A stretch of 50,930 nt of DNA from Synechococcales cyanobacterium bin2.concoct.b11b12b14.033 (GCA_013298875.1 JAAFJH010000008.1:1-50930); one strand, 5' to 3'; counted from the stretch's first letter, positions 26,347-36,646 are shown. The notes: generated by a model from the sequence alone, not told the origin. Made by a program: numbers and translations.

Positions 26347-28926
26347 ATGAGTTCGCCACGCGTTTTACCAATAAACATTAACGATGAAATGAAAACCAGC
26401 TTTATTGACTATGCCATGAGCATTATAGTCAGTAGAGCCTTACCAGATGTGCGTGATGGTTTAAAGCCAGTTCATAGACGTATTTTGTTTGCCATGCATG
26501 AAATTGGCTTGTCCTCAGATAAATCTTATAAAAAGTGTGCCAGAATTGTCGGGGAAGTTTTAGGTAAATATCACCCGCACGGAGACACCGCTGTTTATGA
26601 TTCTTTGGTGCGTTTAGCTCAGTCTTTTTCCTCTCGTTATCCATTAGTAGACGGGCATGGAAATTTCGGTAGTCTTGATGATAATCCTGCTGCCATGCGT
26701 TATACGGAAGCTCGTTTGTCCAAAATTTCTGGGCAGATTTTAGCTGATTTGGAGTCTGACACAGTTGATTTTCAGGATAATTTTGACGGGTCTTTAAAAG
26801 AACCCAAAGTTTTACCGACTAAATTACCAATTTTACTTTTGAACGGTTCTAGCGGCATTGCAGTTGGTATGGCTACTAATATTCCACCGCATAATATTGG
26901 GGAAGTAATTGATGGAACTATGCATTTAATTGATAATCCGGAAGCGACAATTAAAGATTTAATGCAATTTATTAAAGGCCCCGACTTTCCTTCTGGCGGA
27001 ATTATGATGGGAAATCGTGGTGCGGAAGATGCTTTTACAACCGGCCGTGGAAGTGTAGTTGTGAGAGCTGTGGCTGAAATTGAAGAAATTGGCCGTGCTC
27101 AAGCCATTGTTATTACCCAATTACCTTATTTAGTCGGCCCAGAGGCTTTAATACAAAAAATTGCTGAATTAGTTAAAACCGAAAAATTAACTGGCATTGC
27201 GGATTTGAACGATGAAACTGGCCGTCAGGGAACCAGAGTTGTTATCAAATTAAAAAGAGATGCCAATGCAGACGTTGTTTTAAACAATTTGTATAAATAC
27301 ACCCAATTACAACAAAGTTTTTCGGTTAATACTTTGGCTTTGGTTAATGGACGCCCACGCTTATTAAACTTAAAAGATATTTTAAAACACTTCATTGAGC
27401 ATCGAGTTGAAGTTATTACCCGCAAAGCCAGATTTGACCTGAGAAAAGCAACTGAGAGATTACATATTGTTGAAGGTTTAATGAAAGCAATTGCTGATCT
27501 GGACAGTGTTATTAAATTGATTCGGGCAGCTGATTCAGTGGATCAAGCTAGAGCTGGTTTAATTGAAAGATGTGATTTAACCGATAGGCAAGCTGATGCA
27601 ATTTTGGAAATGCAATTACGCCGCTTAACTGGCCTAGAGCAAGACAAGTTGCAGAAAGAATTTGATAGTTTAAATTTACGCATTTCAGAATTAAATACTT
27701 TACTCGCCAGCCGTCAATTGATTTTAGACACCATCAAAGCTGACCTTTTAGAATTAAGAGAAAAATACAAAGATAAACGCATGACCGAAATCAGGCAAGA
27801 AGAAGGAGATTTGACAAATGAAGATTTGATTCCGAATGATTCGATGATGATTTTCATTACTAGCCAAGATTATATTAAACGCTTACCGACTGATACATTT
27901 GAAAGCCAAAATAGGGCAGGACGAGGCAAAGGTGGAATTACAACTCGTGAAGAAGATGATTTACAGCATTGTTTAACTGCCAAAATGCATGATTCATTAT
28001 TATTTTTCACCAATCGAGGAGTTGTTTATTCCGAAAAAGTTTATATGATTACGGAAGGCGGCCGTCAAACCAAAGGCAAAGCCTTAATTAATATGATTCC
28101 GCTTTTGCCCAATGAAACAGTTACAGCGGTTATTCCGATTTCTAAAGATTCCAGAAATAATCATGAATTAATTATGCTGACCAAATTAGGCACAGTTAAA
28201 AAAATCTCGGTTTCGGCTTTTGGTAATATTAGACGTTCGGGAATTATTGCCATTAATTTGGGAGATGATGATGAATTAGGCTGGGTCAAAATTTCACAAC
28301 CAAGTGCCCATATTGTGATTGGGACTAAAGGTGGAATGATTATTCGTTATGCAGAAACCGAATTGCGTGCTTTAAGCAGAACAGCCGCCGGAGTAAAAGC
28401 TATTAAACTCAGACCGAAAGATACTATTGTCAGTTGTGCAACTTTTGATCCCAAGCAAGAAGAAGAAACTTATTTATTATTAGTTACCGAAGATGGTTAT
28501 GGCAAAAGAGTGCATGCCAGCGAATTCCGTGACCAAAAAAGAGGTGGGACTGGTTTAATTGGGACTAAGTTTAAAAAAGAAAAAGATGGACGTTTAACGG
28601 GAATTGCTATTGTTAAGGTTGAAGATGAAATTATTATTGCCACAGCAAATGGTGTTATTTTAAGGCAAAAAACTGGCGAAATTCCAGCTCAAAGCCGTAT
28701 GGCAACTGGCGTCAAACTTCAGCAAGTCGGCGGCCAAGATCGCATTGTTTCCTTAACCGTTTTAAAAGACATTGCCGCGTTGCTGGAAGAATCTCAGTTA
28801 CCAACAATTTCAGATGAATTTTCAGCCTCAGATTCTTTAATCTCAGACGGCGGCGTAGAAGATGATGAGCCATTTGATGATATTATTTTAGAAAATGGCA
28901 ATGATGATGGGGCTGAAGAAGATTAA
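26347..28926 (+). CDS. gyrA: DNA gyrase subunit A
   Basis: This 859-residue topoisomerase II subunit cuts and rejoins DNA with GyrB. The active-site Tyr119 lies in [11 protein letters not shown] and the quinolone region reads [12 protein letters not shown], with Thr at the Ser83 position of E. coli and Asp at 87. The C-terminal beta-pinwheel starts near residue 500. The GyrA box (canonical QRRGGKG) is degenerate here, [10 protein letters not shown], around residue 521. The tail is acidic. ATG 26347 is preferred over the in-frame TTG 26344. A TATAAT box is at 26311-26316 without a clear -35. It flanks the restriction cassette. Confidence 0.93.
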   Translation: MSSPRVLPININDEMKTSFIDYAMSIIVSRALPDVRDGLKPVHRRILFAMHEIGLSSDKSYKKCARIVGEVLGKYHPHGDTAVYDSLVRLAQSFSSRYPLVDGHGNFGSLDDNPAAMRYTEARLSKISGQILADLESDTVDFQDNFDGSLKEPKVLPTKLPILLLNGSSGIAVGMATNIPPHNIGEVIDGTMHLIDNPEATIKDLMQFIKGPDFPSGGIMMGNRGAEDAFTTGRGSVVVRAVAEIEEIGRAQAIVITQLPYLVGPEALIQKIAELVKTEKLTGIADLNDETGRQGTRVVIKLKRDANADVVLNNLYKYTQLQQSFSVNTLALVNGRPRLLNLKDILKHFIEHRVEVITRKARFDLRKATERLHIVEGLMKAIADLDSVIKLIRAADSVDQARAGLIERCDLTDRQADAILEMQLRRLTGLEQDKLQKEFDSLNLRISELNTLLASRQLILDTIKADLLELREKYKDKRMTEIRQEEGDLTNEDLIPNDSMMIFITSQDYIKRLPTDTFESQNRAGRGKGGITTREEDDLQHCLTAKMHDSLLFFTNRGVVYSEKVYMITEGGRQTKGKALINMIPLLPNETVTAVIPISKDSRNNHELIMLTKLGTVKKISVSAFGNIRRSGIIAINLGDDDELGWVKISQPSAHIVIGTKGGMIIRYAETELRALSRTAAGVKAIKLRPKDTIVSCATFDPKQEEETYLLLVTEDGYGKRVHASEFRDQKRGGTGLIGTKFKKEKDGRLTGIAIVKVEDEIIIATANGVILRQKTGEIPAQSRMATGVKLQQVGGQDRIVSLTVLKDIAALLEESQLPTISDEFSASDSLISDGGVEDDEPFDDIILENGNDDGAEED

Positions 28927-29023
28927 AGTTAATTGGGTATTTTCAGTTTTTATAAATTACTTCAATTTACCCAGAACTAATTTAAATATTTTATTATTAT
29001 TAAACTAAAACTTTGGACAAATT

Positions 29024-29566
29024 ATGAATAAATCAAATTGCTGGCATGCAGTTTCCAGTGGGGACAATGTACCTGAAATAGTTAATGGCATTATCGAAAT
29101 AAGTAAAGGCTCAAAAGCTAAATATGAAATTGATAAAGAAAGTGGGCTTTTAAAATTAGACCGAGTTTTAGCTTCAGCAGTACATTATCCAGCCAATTAT
29201 GGCTTTATTCCTCAAACTTACTGCGGTGATCACGATCCACTTGATATTTTGGTACTTTGTTCAGAAAAAATACAACCTTTATGCCTTGTGGAAGCTAAAG
29301 TAATTGGAGCCATGGTTATGATAGACGGTGGTGAAATGGACGATAAAATCATTGCAGTCGCTAAAAATGACAAAAATGTAAATTATTTAAATGATATTTC
29401 TGAGCTGCCAGAATATACTTTGCAAGAAATAAGAGTCTTTTTTGAAGATTATAAAAAGTTAGAAAAGAAAAAAGTAGAAGTAAAGGAATTTGTTAATAGT
29501 AAAAAAGCTTTTGAAATAGTCAATGACAGCATAAAGCTTTATAATTCTGAGTTTGGAAATAAATAA
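29024..29566 (+). CDS. ppa: Inorganic pyrophosphatase
   Basis: This 180-residue family I soluble pyrophosphatase hydrolyses PPi to phosphate and pulls biosynthetic reactions forward. The signature [11 protein letters not shown] (Asp metal ligands) is seen near residue 68-78, with [19 protein letters not shown] upstream and [11 protein letters not shown], a second ligand group, after it. Length is typical. It lies 97 bp after gyrA on the same strand; that gap holds a weak TGGGTA/TACCCA inverted repeat without a T run. The 3' end nearly touches the convergent gene at 29571. Confidence 0.96.
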   Translation: MNKSNCWHAVSSGDNVPEIVNGIIEISKGSKAKYEIDKESGLLKLDRVLASAVHYPANYGFIPQTYCGDHDPLDILVLCSEKIQPLCLVEAKVIGAMVMIDGGEMDDKIIAVAKNDKNVNYLNDISELPEYTLQEIRVFFEDYKKLEKKKVEVKEFVNSKKAFEIVNDSIKLYNSEFGNK

Positions 29567-29570
29567 AACT

Positions 29571-30362
29571 TTAAGCCCTAAAATTACTTCCAGATAATTC
29601 AAAAGATAAATTAGCAATATCTTTAACTCTATCTTGTCCCCAATTAGCTAAACCTGTTGTGAAGGGTGCAATTTCTTTAACTGCTTCAAAAATACCATTA
29701 GCTCCAGTAGCTGCCCTATACATGCCAATTCCTCTTACATCATCAGCAAGGTCAGTAGTATGAGCAGTAGCAATATAATCGGGTCCTAAATTAATACCAG
29801 CTTCTCTTAAGGTGGAGGTAAGTATATGATTATTGGGGTCTTTAATACCTGAAACATTAACTTCCTTAAGGGCAATAGCAAAAGAAGCCGGCAATGTTTC
29901 ACCAGTCAGCTTAATACCTAAAGCAGCCGCCGCTGTACCTACTAAACTCAAGGCAAAAACTGGTACCGTAAAAATCGGTATTAGCCCTAGTTTGAATAAA
30001 AAAGCTGGCAGTAAGCTTAAAGTGCCACCAATTAAACCGCTTAAGCCTTTTTCTTTTAAGTCATTAGTTAAAATATGCACTCTACTAGACAATTTTTGTG
30101 TATTTGCTTCTTTTTGTTCTCGTATTTGGGCTGCTTGCTGTTCCCCAGCTTCGCTTAATTCACCTTCACTATTTAAGCTTTGGGTTCCTCTTAGCCAAAC
30201 CGACTGCCAAGCTAATGAAAACAAATCTTTCGCCAAAGGAATAAGATCATTTTTTGTTTCTGCGGCTATAGGTAAACCATTTTCTTTGGTTTTTTGGTCA
30301 ATTTGATGAATAGTGGCCAAAGCCGCTAAAATATTAGTTCCAATTACGATTGATCCCATCAT
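29571..30362 (-). CDS. Membrane-associated protein of unknown function
   Basis: This 263-residue protein (ATG 30362; a TTG at 30374 would add four residues but has no spacing for a ribosome site) has a short N-terminal hydrophobic segment (about 4-18) and two close hydrophobic segments in the middle (about 112-130 and 133-155), separated by charged helical stretches such as EAGEQQAAQIREQKEANTQK. The C-terminal half is Ala/Gly-rich with no motif I know. Its 5' neighbour is purD, divergent, across a 203 bp A/T-rich gap. I do not recognise the family. Confidence 0.6.
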   Translation of the reverse strand: MMGSIVIGTNILAALATIHQIDQKTKENGLPIAAETKNDLIPLAKDLFSLAWQSVWLRGTQSLNSEGELSEAGEQQAAQIREQKEANTQKLSSRVHILTNDLKEKGLSGLIGGTLSLLPAFLFKLGLIPIFTVPVFALSLVGTAAAALGIKLTGETLPASFAIALKEVNVSGIKDPNNHILTSTLREAGINLGPDYIATAHTTDLADDVRGIGMYRAATGANGIFEAVKEIAPFTTGLANWGQDRVKDIANLSFELSGSNFRA

Positions 30363-30565
30363 AATATTATCCAACCTAATTTAAAAAGTTATATTAAAAA
30401 AGCCTATTAAAGCTACATAATCGAAACTCTAAAATTCACTATAATTCAATATCAGATAAAAAAAATTTAATCAATTAGTTTATGTTATCTTTATGGGAGA
30501 GAAAATTTAGGCATTTATATTTAGGATTTTAATTATAATTTCCTAGTCTTTTTAAATAAAATAAA

Positions 30566-31891
30566 ATGAGAGTATTGATTATTGGTAGCGGTGGAAGAGA
30601 GCATGCTTTAGCTCTATCAATTTCTTTAAGCGAGCATGTAGAGCAAGTTTTTTGCTGTCCGGGTAATCCGGGTATATCCCAAATTGCTCAATGTTCGCCA
30701 ATTGAAATTAATGATTTTGCAGGTTTATCAGAATTTGCTCGTCAAAATAAAATTGATTTAACGGTGGTTGGCCCAGACGAACCTTTGTCCGAAGGAATTG
30801 TTGATTATTTTGAAGAAAGAGGCCTGAAAATATTTGGCCCTAGTAAAGATGCGGCTAAGTTGGAATGGTCTAAGTATTTTGCTAAAGAATTTATGTTGCG
30901 TCGTGGAATTCCCAGTGCTAAATATGCAGCTTTTGATCGGCGTGAGCATGCAATTGCTTATTCTTATTCACGTAAATTACCAATTGTTATTAAAGCTGAC
31001 GGTTTGGCCAAAGGAAAAGGGGTTGCGGTTGTAAACACTTACGATGCAGCTATTGGAGCTATTAATGCTTGCTTTGACGGTAAATTTGGTGAAGCTGGTA
31101 AATTAGTAATTGTGGAAGATTTTTTAACTGGCTTTGAAGCTTCCGTTTTTGCGGTTTGCGATGGAGAAAATTATGCTCTTTTACCAACGGCTCAGGATTA
31201 TAAAAGATTATTAGACCATGATAAAGGCCCAAACACCGGCGGCATGGGAGCCATTTCCCCAAACCCAGCGATGACGCCAGAAATTTTAAAAAAAATAGAA
31301 ATTCAAATTTTACAGCCTACTTTAAAAGGCATGAAAGAAGAAGGCAAGCCGTATAAAGGCTTTTTATATTTGGGTTTAATGGTGGACGATAAAAAAGAAC
31401 CCCATGTTGTTGAATTTAATAGCCGCCTTGGAGACCCGGAAACACAAGCAGTATTGCCTTTGCTTGAATGTGATTTATTTGAAGTAATTTGGCAAGCTTC
31501 TGAAGGTGATTTGGGCTATTTTAAAGGTGTTTTGCCAAGTGCCGAAACAAGTGGCTTAGGAGCATCTGTTTGTGTAATTATGGCCAGCGAGGGCTACCCC
31601 GAAAAAGTCGCTGATGGAATGCCAATTCGTTTTAAGGTAGGTTTATCTTTAGGGGAAAATTCTCAGTTAGTAGATTCGTCGGGTGATATTGACCCTGAAG
31701 AGGCTAAAGTTATTTTATTTCAGGCGGGAACCAAGTTAGATAAAAACCGTAATTTAATTACTGCTGGTGGTCGGGTTCTATCGGTAGCGGCTTTAGCGGG
31801 CAATATCAAAATGGCTATCCAGTCAGCTTATAAAGCGGTAAACAAAATTGACTTTGCGGGTAAACAAAATCGCTCTGATATCGGTAAATAA
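30566..31891 (+). CDS. purD: Phosphoribosylamine--glycine ligase
   Basis: This 441-residue ATP-grasp enzyme catalyses the second step of de novo purine synthesis. The N-terminus MRVLIIGSGGREHALA and CPGNPGI are characteristic, the ATP-grasp lid is IKADGLAKGKGVAV, and the late motif EFNSRLGDPETQAVLPLL carries the Mg2+-binding residues. Length is normal. Other purine genes are not adjacent; prs elsewhere in the window supplies its precursor PRPP. Confidence 0.97.
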   Translation: MRVLIIGSGGREHALALSISLSEHVEQVFCCPGNPGISQIAQCSPIEINDFAGLSEFARQNKIDLTVVGPDEPLSEGIVDYFEERGLKIFGPSKDAAKLEWSKYFAKEFMLRRGIPSAKYAAFDRREHAIAYSYSRKLPIVIKADGLAKGKGVAVVNTYDAAIGAINACFDGKFGEAGKLVIVEDFLTGFEASVFAVCDGENYALLPTAQDYKRLLDHDKGPNTGGMGAISPNPAMTPEILKKIEIQILQPTLKGMKEEGKPYKGFLYLGLMVDDKKEPHVVEFNSRLGDPETQAVLPLLECDLFEVIWQASEGDLGYFKGVLPSAETSGLGASVCVIMASEGYPEKVADGMPIRFKVGLSLGENSQLVDSSGDIDPEEAKVILFQAGTKLDKNRNLITAGGRVLSVAALAGNIKMAIQSAYKAVNKIDFAGKQNRSDIGK

Positions 31892-31918
31892 AGTTATATT
31901 GAATCAATTTAAAATAGC

Positions 31919-32851
31919 TCATGAAGAAGCATTTAAAAGCCAATAAGGATCGCTTCCAGTGAGTCCCCTTAGTTGATTATTGGGTGCAAAGCCGACAAAA
32001 TTGAAGATATTGCTTGTATTAATTGAATTACTTAAATCCAGATTATTAGCTCTCAGCGATGGATTAATGCCACCATTTATATTTTCGTTCTGGGAAGTTA
32101 AAGAATTCAAAGTTAATCCATTTAAATTGGTTTGATTAAAAACATTTTCATTAGGATTTAGCTGGTTAAGAAGAGGATAGGCGGAATGATAAGCTTGGTG
32201 ATTTCCCATCTGACCATTAGCGGGGAAATAATGAATTGAATTGTTAATTTCGCTGGTATATTGACTGAAAACTGGCTTATGTGTTTCATTTAAAATCGGT
32301 ATACATTTATCTTCTAAAGCTTTAATGAAAGAAGCTAAATCTTTGTCATCCTGTAAATTGAAACATTTATCTGCAAATTTAATATTTTCAGCACTAACTT
32401 GAATTTCTTGATTATCTTTTGCCCTCAAAATAAAACCATTATGGCGAGCTGCAAAAGTATATCCATTTTTTTTCAAAGAATCTAAAGCTTGTTCGGTGGT
32501 TAATTTGCTGAAAGCCAGCGTATCATTCCCTAATCCGCCCACTAAACGAGTATTCTGAGTACCTAATTCATCTTTATAATCAAAAGTGTCGTCTCCAGCT
32601 TTACCTTGGATGGTGCCTTTTTCGGCCGCACCAAGTACAAAATTATCCACTTCATTAGTACCTTTAGTATAAGGCTCCTCAATTGGCTTGATTAAGTCTT
32701 TTTTGTGGGCTAGACTTGACCAATTGATTTTGTTTATATTATTAGAAGCTAAATTATTTTGATTAAATAAATAGTGCATAGATACAAAGTTTTGAGTATT
32801 ACTTATATGCATTAATTTGACTAATAAATCATAATAATTTAGGTGTTTCAT
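31919..32851 (-). CDS. Protein with degenerate RTX-type calcium-binding repeats
   Basis: This 310-residue protein contains two short hemolysin-type units, AAEKGTIQGKAGDDTFDY and GGLGNDTLAF (about residues 74-113), the GGxGxDxx nonapeptide pattern that binds Ca2+. A following region resembles the usual RTX tail strand (SAENIKFADKCFNL). The last 110 residues are Asn/Leu-rich. There is no signal peptide at the chosen start; later ATGs (for instance the Met at 14 or 25) are possible starts. RTX proteins are normally secreted by a type I exporter through a C-terminal signal. No exporter gene is near. Function otherwise unknown. Confidence 0.6.
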   Translation of the reverse strand: MKHLNYYDLLVKLMHISNTQNFVSMHYLFNQNNLASNNINKINWSSLAHKKDLIKPIEEPYTKGTNEVDNFVLGAAEKGTIQGKAGDDTFDYKDELGTQNTRLVGGLGNDTLAFSKLTTEQALDSLKKNGYTFAARHNGFILRAKDNQEIQVSAENIKFADKCFNLQDDKDLASFIKALEDKCIPILNETHKPVFSQYTSEINNSIHYFPANGQMGNHQAYHSAYPLLNQLNPNENVFNQTNLNGLTLNSLTSQNENINGGINPSLRANNLDLSNSINTSNIFNFVGFAPNNQLRGLTGSDPYWLLNASS

Positions 32852-32976
32852 TCATTATTCAGGGAGGCCATCTTAAAAACTTTGTTAAAGACAGAAGACG
32901 AGAATAAGCTTGCTGTTTTATGTGGAATAAGGCAATTTAGGTATAATTTAATTAATTAAAATTCAACTTTAAACTT

Positions 32977-33609
32977 ATGCATTCCGCCGAAAAAGATTAT
33001 TCCTTTGCAGAAATTAGAGAAATGCTGAGGGAGAATGCATTACAGTTAAAAGAACTTAAAATCTCTCAGGATCAAACTAGCGAACAGATCAAGCAAACTA
33101 GCGAGCAAATGAAACTCACTGACGAGCAAATGAAGCGTACCGACGATCAAATGAAGCGTACCGATGAAAAACTAGAACGTATTGGTATAAAGGTTGGTAA
33201 TATCGCTAATAATAATGGAGATGTGGCCGAAGAGTTTTTTTGGAATGCTTTAAAAGATAAAGAAGAATTTGAAGGAATTAAAATTGACCATTCTTATCGA
33301 AATTTGTACTCCAAAAGAGGCTCATTGGCAGATGAATTTGATATTTTACTTTGGAATGGTAATTCAGTAATTATTGTCGAGACCAAGTATAAAGTTCACC
33401 CAAATTTAATCGCCCAAATAAAAGAGAAAAAGATTCCTAATTTTAAAGTTTTAATTCCGGAAAGGAAAGACCATAAAATTTACTGTGCAATTGCTGGATT
33501 TGCAATCCCGGAAGAGGTAGCTGAAGAAGCAAAAGAAGAAGGTTTTTTTGTACTTAGGCAATCTGGCCATAATATGGTGATTGAGAGCGGTAAAATTAAA
33601 ACTTATTAA
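32977..33609 (+). CDS. DUF3782-like PD-(D/E)XK nuclease family protein with coiled-coil heptads
   Basis: This 210-residue protein begins with a helix and then five near-identical seven-residue repeats of the type DQMKRT (about residues 32-65), coded by 21-bp repeats, which form a coiled coil. The C-terminal half carries the nuclease-like core DEFDILLWNGNSVIIVETKYKV with the D-x(n)-ExK pattern (Asp, then ETK). Such proteins are frequent in cyanobacteria and other metagenomic lineages; target unknown. A TATAAT box (32942-32947, in TTAGGTATAAT) lies 29 bp before the ATG. It overlaps the end of lspA by 4 bp. Confidence 0.78.
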   Translation: MHSAEKDYSFAEIREMLRENALQLKELKISQDQTSEQIKQTSEQMKLTDEQMKRTDDQMKRTDEKLERIGIKVGNIANNNGDVAEEFFWNALKDKEEFEGIKIDHSYRNLYSKRGSLADEFDILLWNGNSVIIVETKYKVHPNLIAQIKEKKIPNFKVLIPERKDHKIYCAIAGFAIPEEVAEEAKEEGFFVLRQSGHNMVIESGKIKTY

Positions 33610-34109
33610 GTTAAAGCTTTTTGTTTTTCATAAAAAATTAAATTCACCAGAAATAAAAATGCTCCGATATTAATAAAACTATCTGCCAAATTAAAAATTG
33701 GGAAATTACCTGGCAAAATTAATAAATCAATAAAGTCAGTTACTTGTTTAAAATACAAACGATCTGTTAAATTCCCTACCGCTCCTCCAGTAATTAAAGA
33801 CAAAGAAATTATATTTAAAAGATTTTGGCCGTGATTAATAGTTTGCCAGCTATAAACCATTAAAAAAATACTAAATATAAAACTAATTAAAGTTAAAATA
33901 TAAACTTGCCCACTCAGGAAGCTAAATGCCGCCCCCGTATTAAAAGCTAAATGCCAATTTAAAATATTATTAATAACACTCAAATTTTCGTCAAAAGGCA
34001 AATTATGTCTGGCCCAATATTTACTACTTTGATCTGCAAAAAGACAAAATATAAAAATAATTAGCCAAATTAAGCTTGATTTTTTAATAATTAACCAATT
34101 TTCTTTCAT
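33606..34109 (-). CDS. lspA: Lipoprotein signal peptidase (signal peptidase II)
   Basis: This 167-residue membrane aspartyl protease removes signal peptides from prolipoproteins. Four membrane helices are visible. Conserved blocks are DQSSKYWA, FNTGAAFSFL, GAVGNLTDRL with the first catalytic Asp, and FNLADSFINIGAFL with the second. Candidate substrates in this window are the DUF1460 protein (LNAC lipobox) and the HtrA-like protein (LNGC lipobox). Confidence 0.95.
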   Translation of the reverse strand: MKENWLIIKKSSLIWLIIFIFCLFADQSSKYWARHNLPFDENLSVINNILNWHLAFNTGAAFSFLSGQVYILTLISFIFSIFLMVYSWQTINHGQNLLNIISLSLITGGAVGNLTDRLYFKQVTDFIDLLILPGNFPIFNLADSFINIGAFLFLVNLIFYEKQKALT

Positions 34110-34187
34110 TTATAATTTTTTACTAATTTTTAGACCAGAAAAGACATGATAATATATGAATAAATTCTTTAATGTGTAAATATCCAA

Positions 34188-34625
34188 TTGAATTCAGTAC
34201 AAATTACAACTTTAATTATTTTAGCTTTACTTTGGTCTATTAGCGGATTAAGACTTTTGTGGAGCGGCTCTTTTATATTAATAGGGCATCCGATTACGGG
34301 TTTTTTATTAATTATTAGTATTATTGCTGCCTTAGTAGTAGGAGCAGCGAAAGGTCACTTTTTATTGTCTAAAACAGCCCAAAGGTCTTTAGATAATTTA
34401 AAAAACCTGGAAAATAGCACTATAAATTATTTTATCGGCTGGGCAAAGGTTTTGGGGCCACGTGGTTTAATTATGATTGGCTTAATGATAACTTTGGGCA
34501 TTATATTGGGTAATTTTTTGCCTCCATTTGGCCGAGGATTATTACGTTTAACCATTGGAACAGCTTTGTTAATCGGATCATATTATTTGTGCCTGGGTTT
34601 TAAAAATTCAAAAATTCTCAAATAA
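34188..34625 (+). CDS. Small four-helix membrane protein of unknown function
   Basis: This 145-residue protein is nearly all hydrophobic, with segments at about 3-26, 29-57, 97-113 and 116-139. The start is a TTG at 34188 (no in-frame ATG upstream; no strong ribosome site), so the N-terminus is uncertain. A polar loop of about 35 residues (SKTAQRSLDNLKNLENS) lies between helices two and three. The following beta-propeller gene starts 17 bp downstream and may be co-transcribed. No family recognised. Confidence 0.6.
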   Translation: MNSVQITTLIILALLWSISGLRLLWSGSFILIGHPITGFLLIISIIAALVVGAAKGHFLLSKTAQRSLDNLKNLENSTINYFIGWAKVLGPRGLIMIGLMITLGIILGNFLPPFGRGLLRLTIGTALLIGSYYLCLGFKNSKILK

Positions 34626-34642
34626 AATTAATTTATAAAAAA

Positions 34643-35782
34643 ATGAAAATTCAAAACAAAATATATTTAGCTTTTTTATTAAGTTTAAATTTACTTTTTA
34701 CCTCTTCTGTTAATGTTCAGGCTGAAGCCGAAAAAGAAAAAGAACGTGACATTTATTATTTAAGTGCATCGGGCTATTTATTAAAATTAAACCTAGACAC
34801 AGTGGCTGAAAGTGGGCAAATTACTGCGGGTTCAATGCCTTGGGGTTTGGCTTCTTACGGAGGACATATTTATATTTCTGATTTTGGTGCTGATCAGATT
34901 TTTGATTTTGCCCCATCAGAAAAATACTTAAATAAAGTTAAAGTAGCTGACCAAATTGGCTTGCGGGAAATTGAGATTTTTTTGAGTAAGGACAAACTTA
35001 AAGCTAAGAAAAAACCTTCTATTCAAACAGCTTTTGAAAAAATACATAAACCTAAAATAAAACCGGCGAAAGATGAAAACCAAGAGCCTTTGGATATTGC
35101 CAAGCATAATAAACGTTTAGGTTTGTCAAATATGGCTTGTAATGATAAATATTTATTTGTAATCAGCACTTTAAAAAATAAAGTTGAAATATTTAGCCGT
35201 GATAAATTAGAAAGAATTTCTTCTTTGACGGTGGGAGAAAGGCCTTCGCATATTTCAATTAGCCCAAATGGCTTAACTATTGCGGTCACTTCAATCGGCT
35301 TGAACAAAGTTCATTTAATTTCCGCTAATGGTAATAATTTTGAATTGAAATCCGAAATTAGCGTTGAAGAAGGCCCGACCGAAATGATTTGGTTAAATGA
35401 CAATCGCCTTTTTGTTTTAAATCGTGGAGCAGATAGTATTTCGGTGCTGGATAATGTTGGCAAAGAAAGCAAAGTATTAGAAACCATAAAATTAAATGCT
35501 CCGATTAATACTATGGCTTTAGCGGATGACAAAAAGTTCATTTACGCTTTGAATGGAACTGATCACAAATTATTTTTAATAAATACCAGTAATTTCAAAT
35601 TTGAACAAAAAGATATTAATGAAAATTTAAAGTATGCCAACTTGCTTTTGCCTTTGACCAATGATGAGTTATTAATTGGCAGCGAACCAGACGGCAAATT
35701 AATGATTTTTAGTTTAAAAACTTTTGAAACAATTAAAAAAATTCAAACTAACTTGTTGCCTAAAGCAATTATTTCTTTGTAA
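34643..35782 (+). CDS. Exported YncE-like beta-propeller protein
   Basis: This 379-residue protein has a signal peptide (hydrophobic 7-24, cleavage near VQA-EA). The mature part consists of repeated blade-like units such as IFSRDKLERISSLTVGERPSH with SPNGLTIAV, and TEMIWLNDNRLFVLNRGADS with SVLDN, typical of the YncE/lactonase-type seven-bladed propellers. A charged Lys/Pro-rich insertion (about 112-150) interrupts blade two. No catalytic residues are evident; propellers of this kind usually bind ligands or DNA-like polymers in the periplasm. It precedes the DUF1460 lipoprotein gene by 6 bp, so the two are co-transcribed. Confidence 0.8.
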   Translation: MKIQNKIYLAFLLSLNLLFTSSVNVQAEAEKEKERDIYYLSASGYLLKLNLDTVAESGQITAGSMPWGLASYGGHIYISDFGADQIFDFAPSEKYLNKVKVADQIGLREIEIFLSKDKLKAKKKPSIQTAFEKIHKPKIKPAKDENQEPLDIAKHNKRLGLSNMACNDKYLFVISTLKNKVEIFSRDKLERISSLTVGERPSHISISPNGLTIAVTSIGLNKVHLISANGNNFELKSEISVEEGPTEMIWLNDNRLFVLNRGADSISVLDNVGKESKVLETIKLNAPINTMALADDKKFIYALNGTDHKLFLINTSNFKFEQKDINENLKYANLLLPLTNDELLIGSEPDGKLMIFSLKTFETIKKIQTNLLPKAIISL

Positions 35783-35788
35783 ATTTTT

Positions 35789-36646
35789 ATGACGAGAAGA
35801 GAATTTTGTAAATTTTTATTTTTGCTACCCGCTTTCGGTTTTAGCTTAAATGCTTGCCAAGCCGAAAATAATAAAATAATATGCCTTGACTCTGAAGAAA
35901 TATTATTCAAACAAAAAATAAAGTGGGCTATTAATAATTCTTTAGCTAAAAAGCCTTTAAATATAATTATTCTTGAACTGGCAAAATCTTTTTTGGATGC
36001 TCCTTATGAAGCTGCAACTTTAGATTTATACAATCAAGAAACCGAAAGATTAATTATTAATTTGCATAGTTACGATTGTTTTACCTTTGTTGAAACAGTT
36101 TTGGCTTTGGCTAGATGCATTAAAAAACAAAAAACCAATTTTGCTGACTATAAGCGTGAATTGGAATTTATTCGCTATCGAAATGGAAAGCTAAATAATT
36201 ATGAAAGCCGCCTGCATTATTTTTCGGAATGGATTTTAAATGGCTCTCAGAAAAGAATTGTTAAATTAATTAATGGGTCAGATCTAATTCAAAAGCCAAT
36301 TTTTTACTTAAGCCAAAATGCTGAGAGAGCTAAAAATAATCAAATAATTGAACAATCAGAAAGAAGATTGAGTCAAGTTAAATTACCTAGTTTTAATTGT
36401 TCATCTTTGCAAAATACTAGCCAATTAGCTCTTCTGAAAGAAGGAGATATTATCGGTTTTACTTCTAATATTGAGGGCTTGGATATAAATCATGTTGGTT
36501 TCTTAATTAAAAAGCCAGATCAGTCTTTGTCTTTTATTCATGCTTCCAGTCGAAATCAAAAAGTCGAAATTTATAAAGATAATCTGGCTGATTATTGCAG
36601 TAGCCTAAAGTCAAATAAGGGTATTTTAGTCGCTCGTTCATATTAA
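35789..36646 (+). CDS. DUF1460 family lipoprotein (NlpC/P60-like amidase fold)
   Basis: This 285-residue protein carries an N-terminal twin-arginine-like MTRREFCKF and a lipobox LNAC (about 20-23), so it is likely a lipoprotein. The catalytic Cys lies in SYDCFTFVETVLALA and the His in NHVGFLIKK with a following FIHASS. DUF1460 enzymes resemble NlpC/P60 peptidases and act on N-acetylmuramoyl-L-alanine amide-like bonds in recycled cell wall. It is coupled to the beta-propeller gene. The 44 bp after it contain a short GGGC-TGAA-GCCC hairpin (36654-36665), too weak to call a terminator. Confidence 0.82.
   Translation: MTRREFCKFLFLLPAFGFSLNACQAENNKIICLDSEEILFKQKIKWAINNSLAKKPLNIIILELAKSFLDAPYEAATLDLYNQETERLIINLHSYDCFTFVETVLALARCIKKQKTNFADYKRELEFIRYRNGKLNNYESRLHYFSEWILNGSQKRIVKLINGSDLIQKPIFYLSQNAERAKNNQIIEQSERRLSQVKLPSFNCSSLQNTSQLALLKEGDIIGFTSNIEGLDINHVGFLIKKPDQSLSFIHASSRNQKVEIYKDNLADYCSSLKSNKGILVARSY

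Noticed and set aside
35023-35541. Open frames of 94 and 76 residues on the minus strand inside the beta-propeller gene
   Set aside because: They are antisense to a well-supported exported protein with a signal peptide and have no supporting signals.
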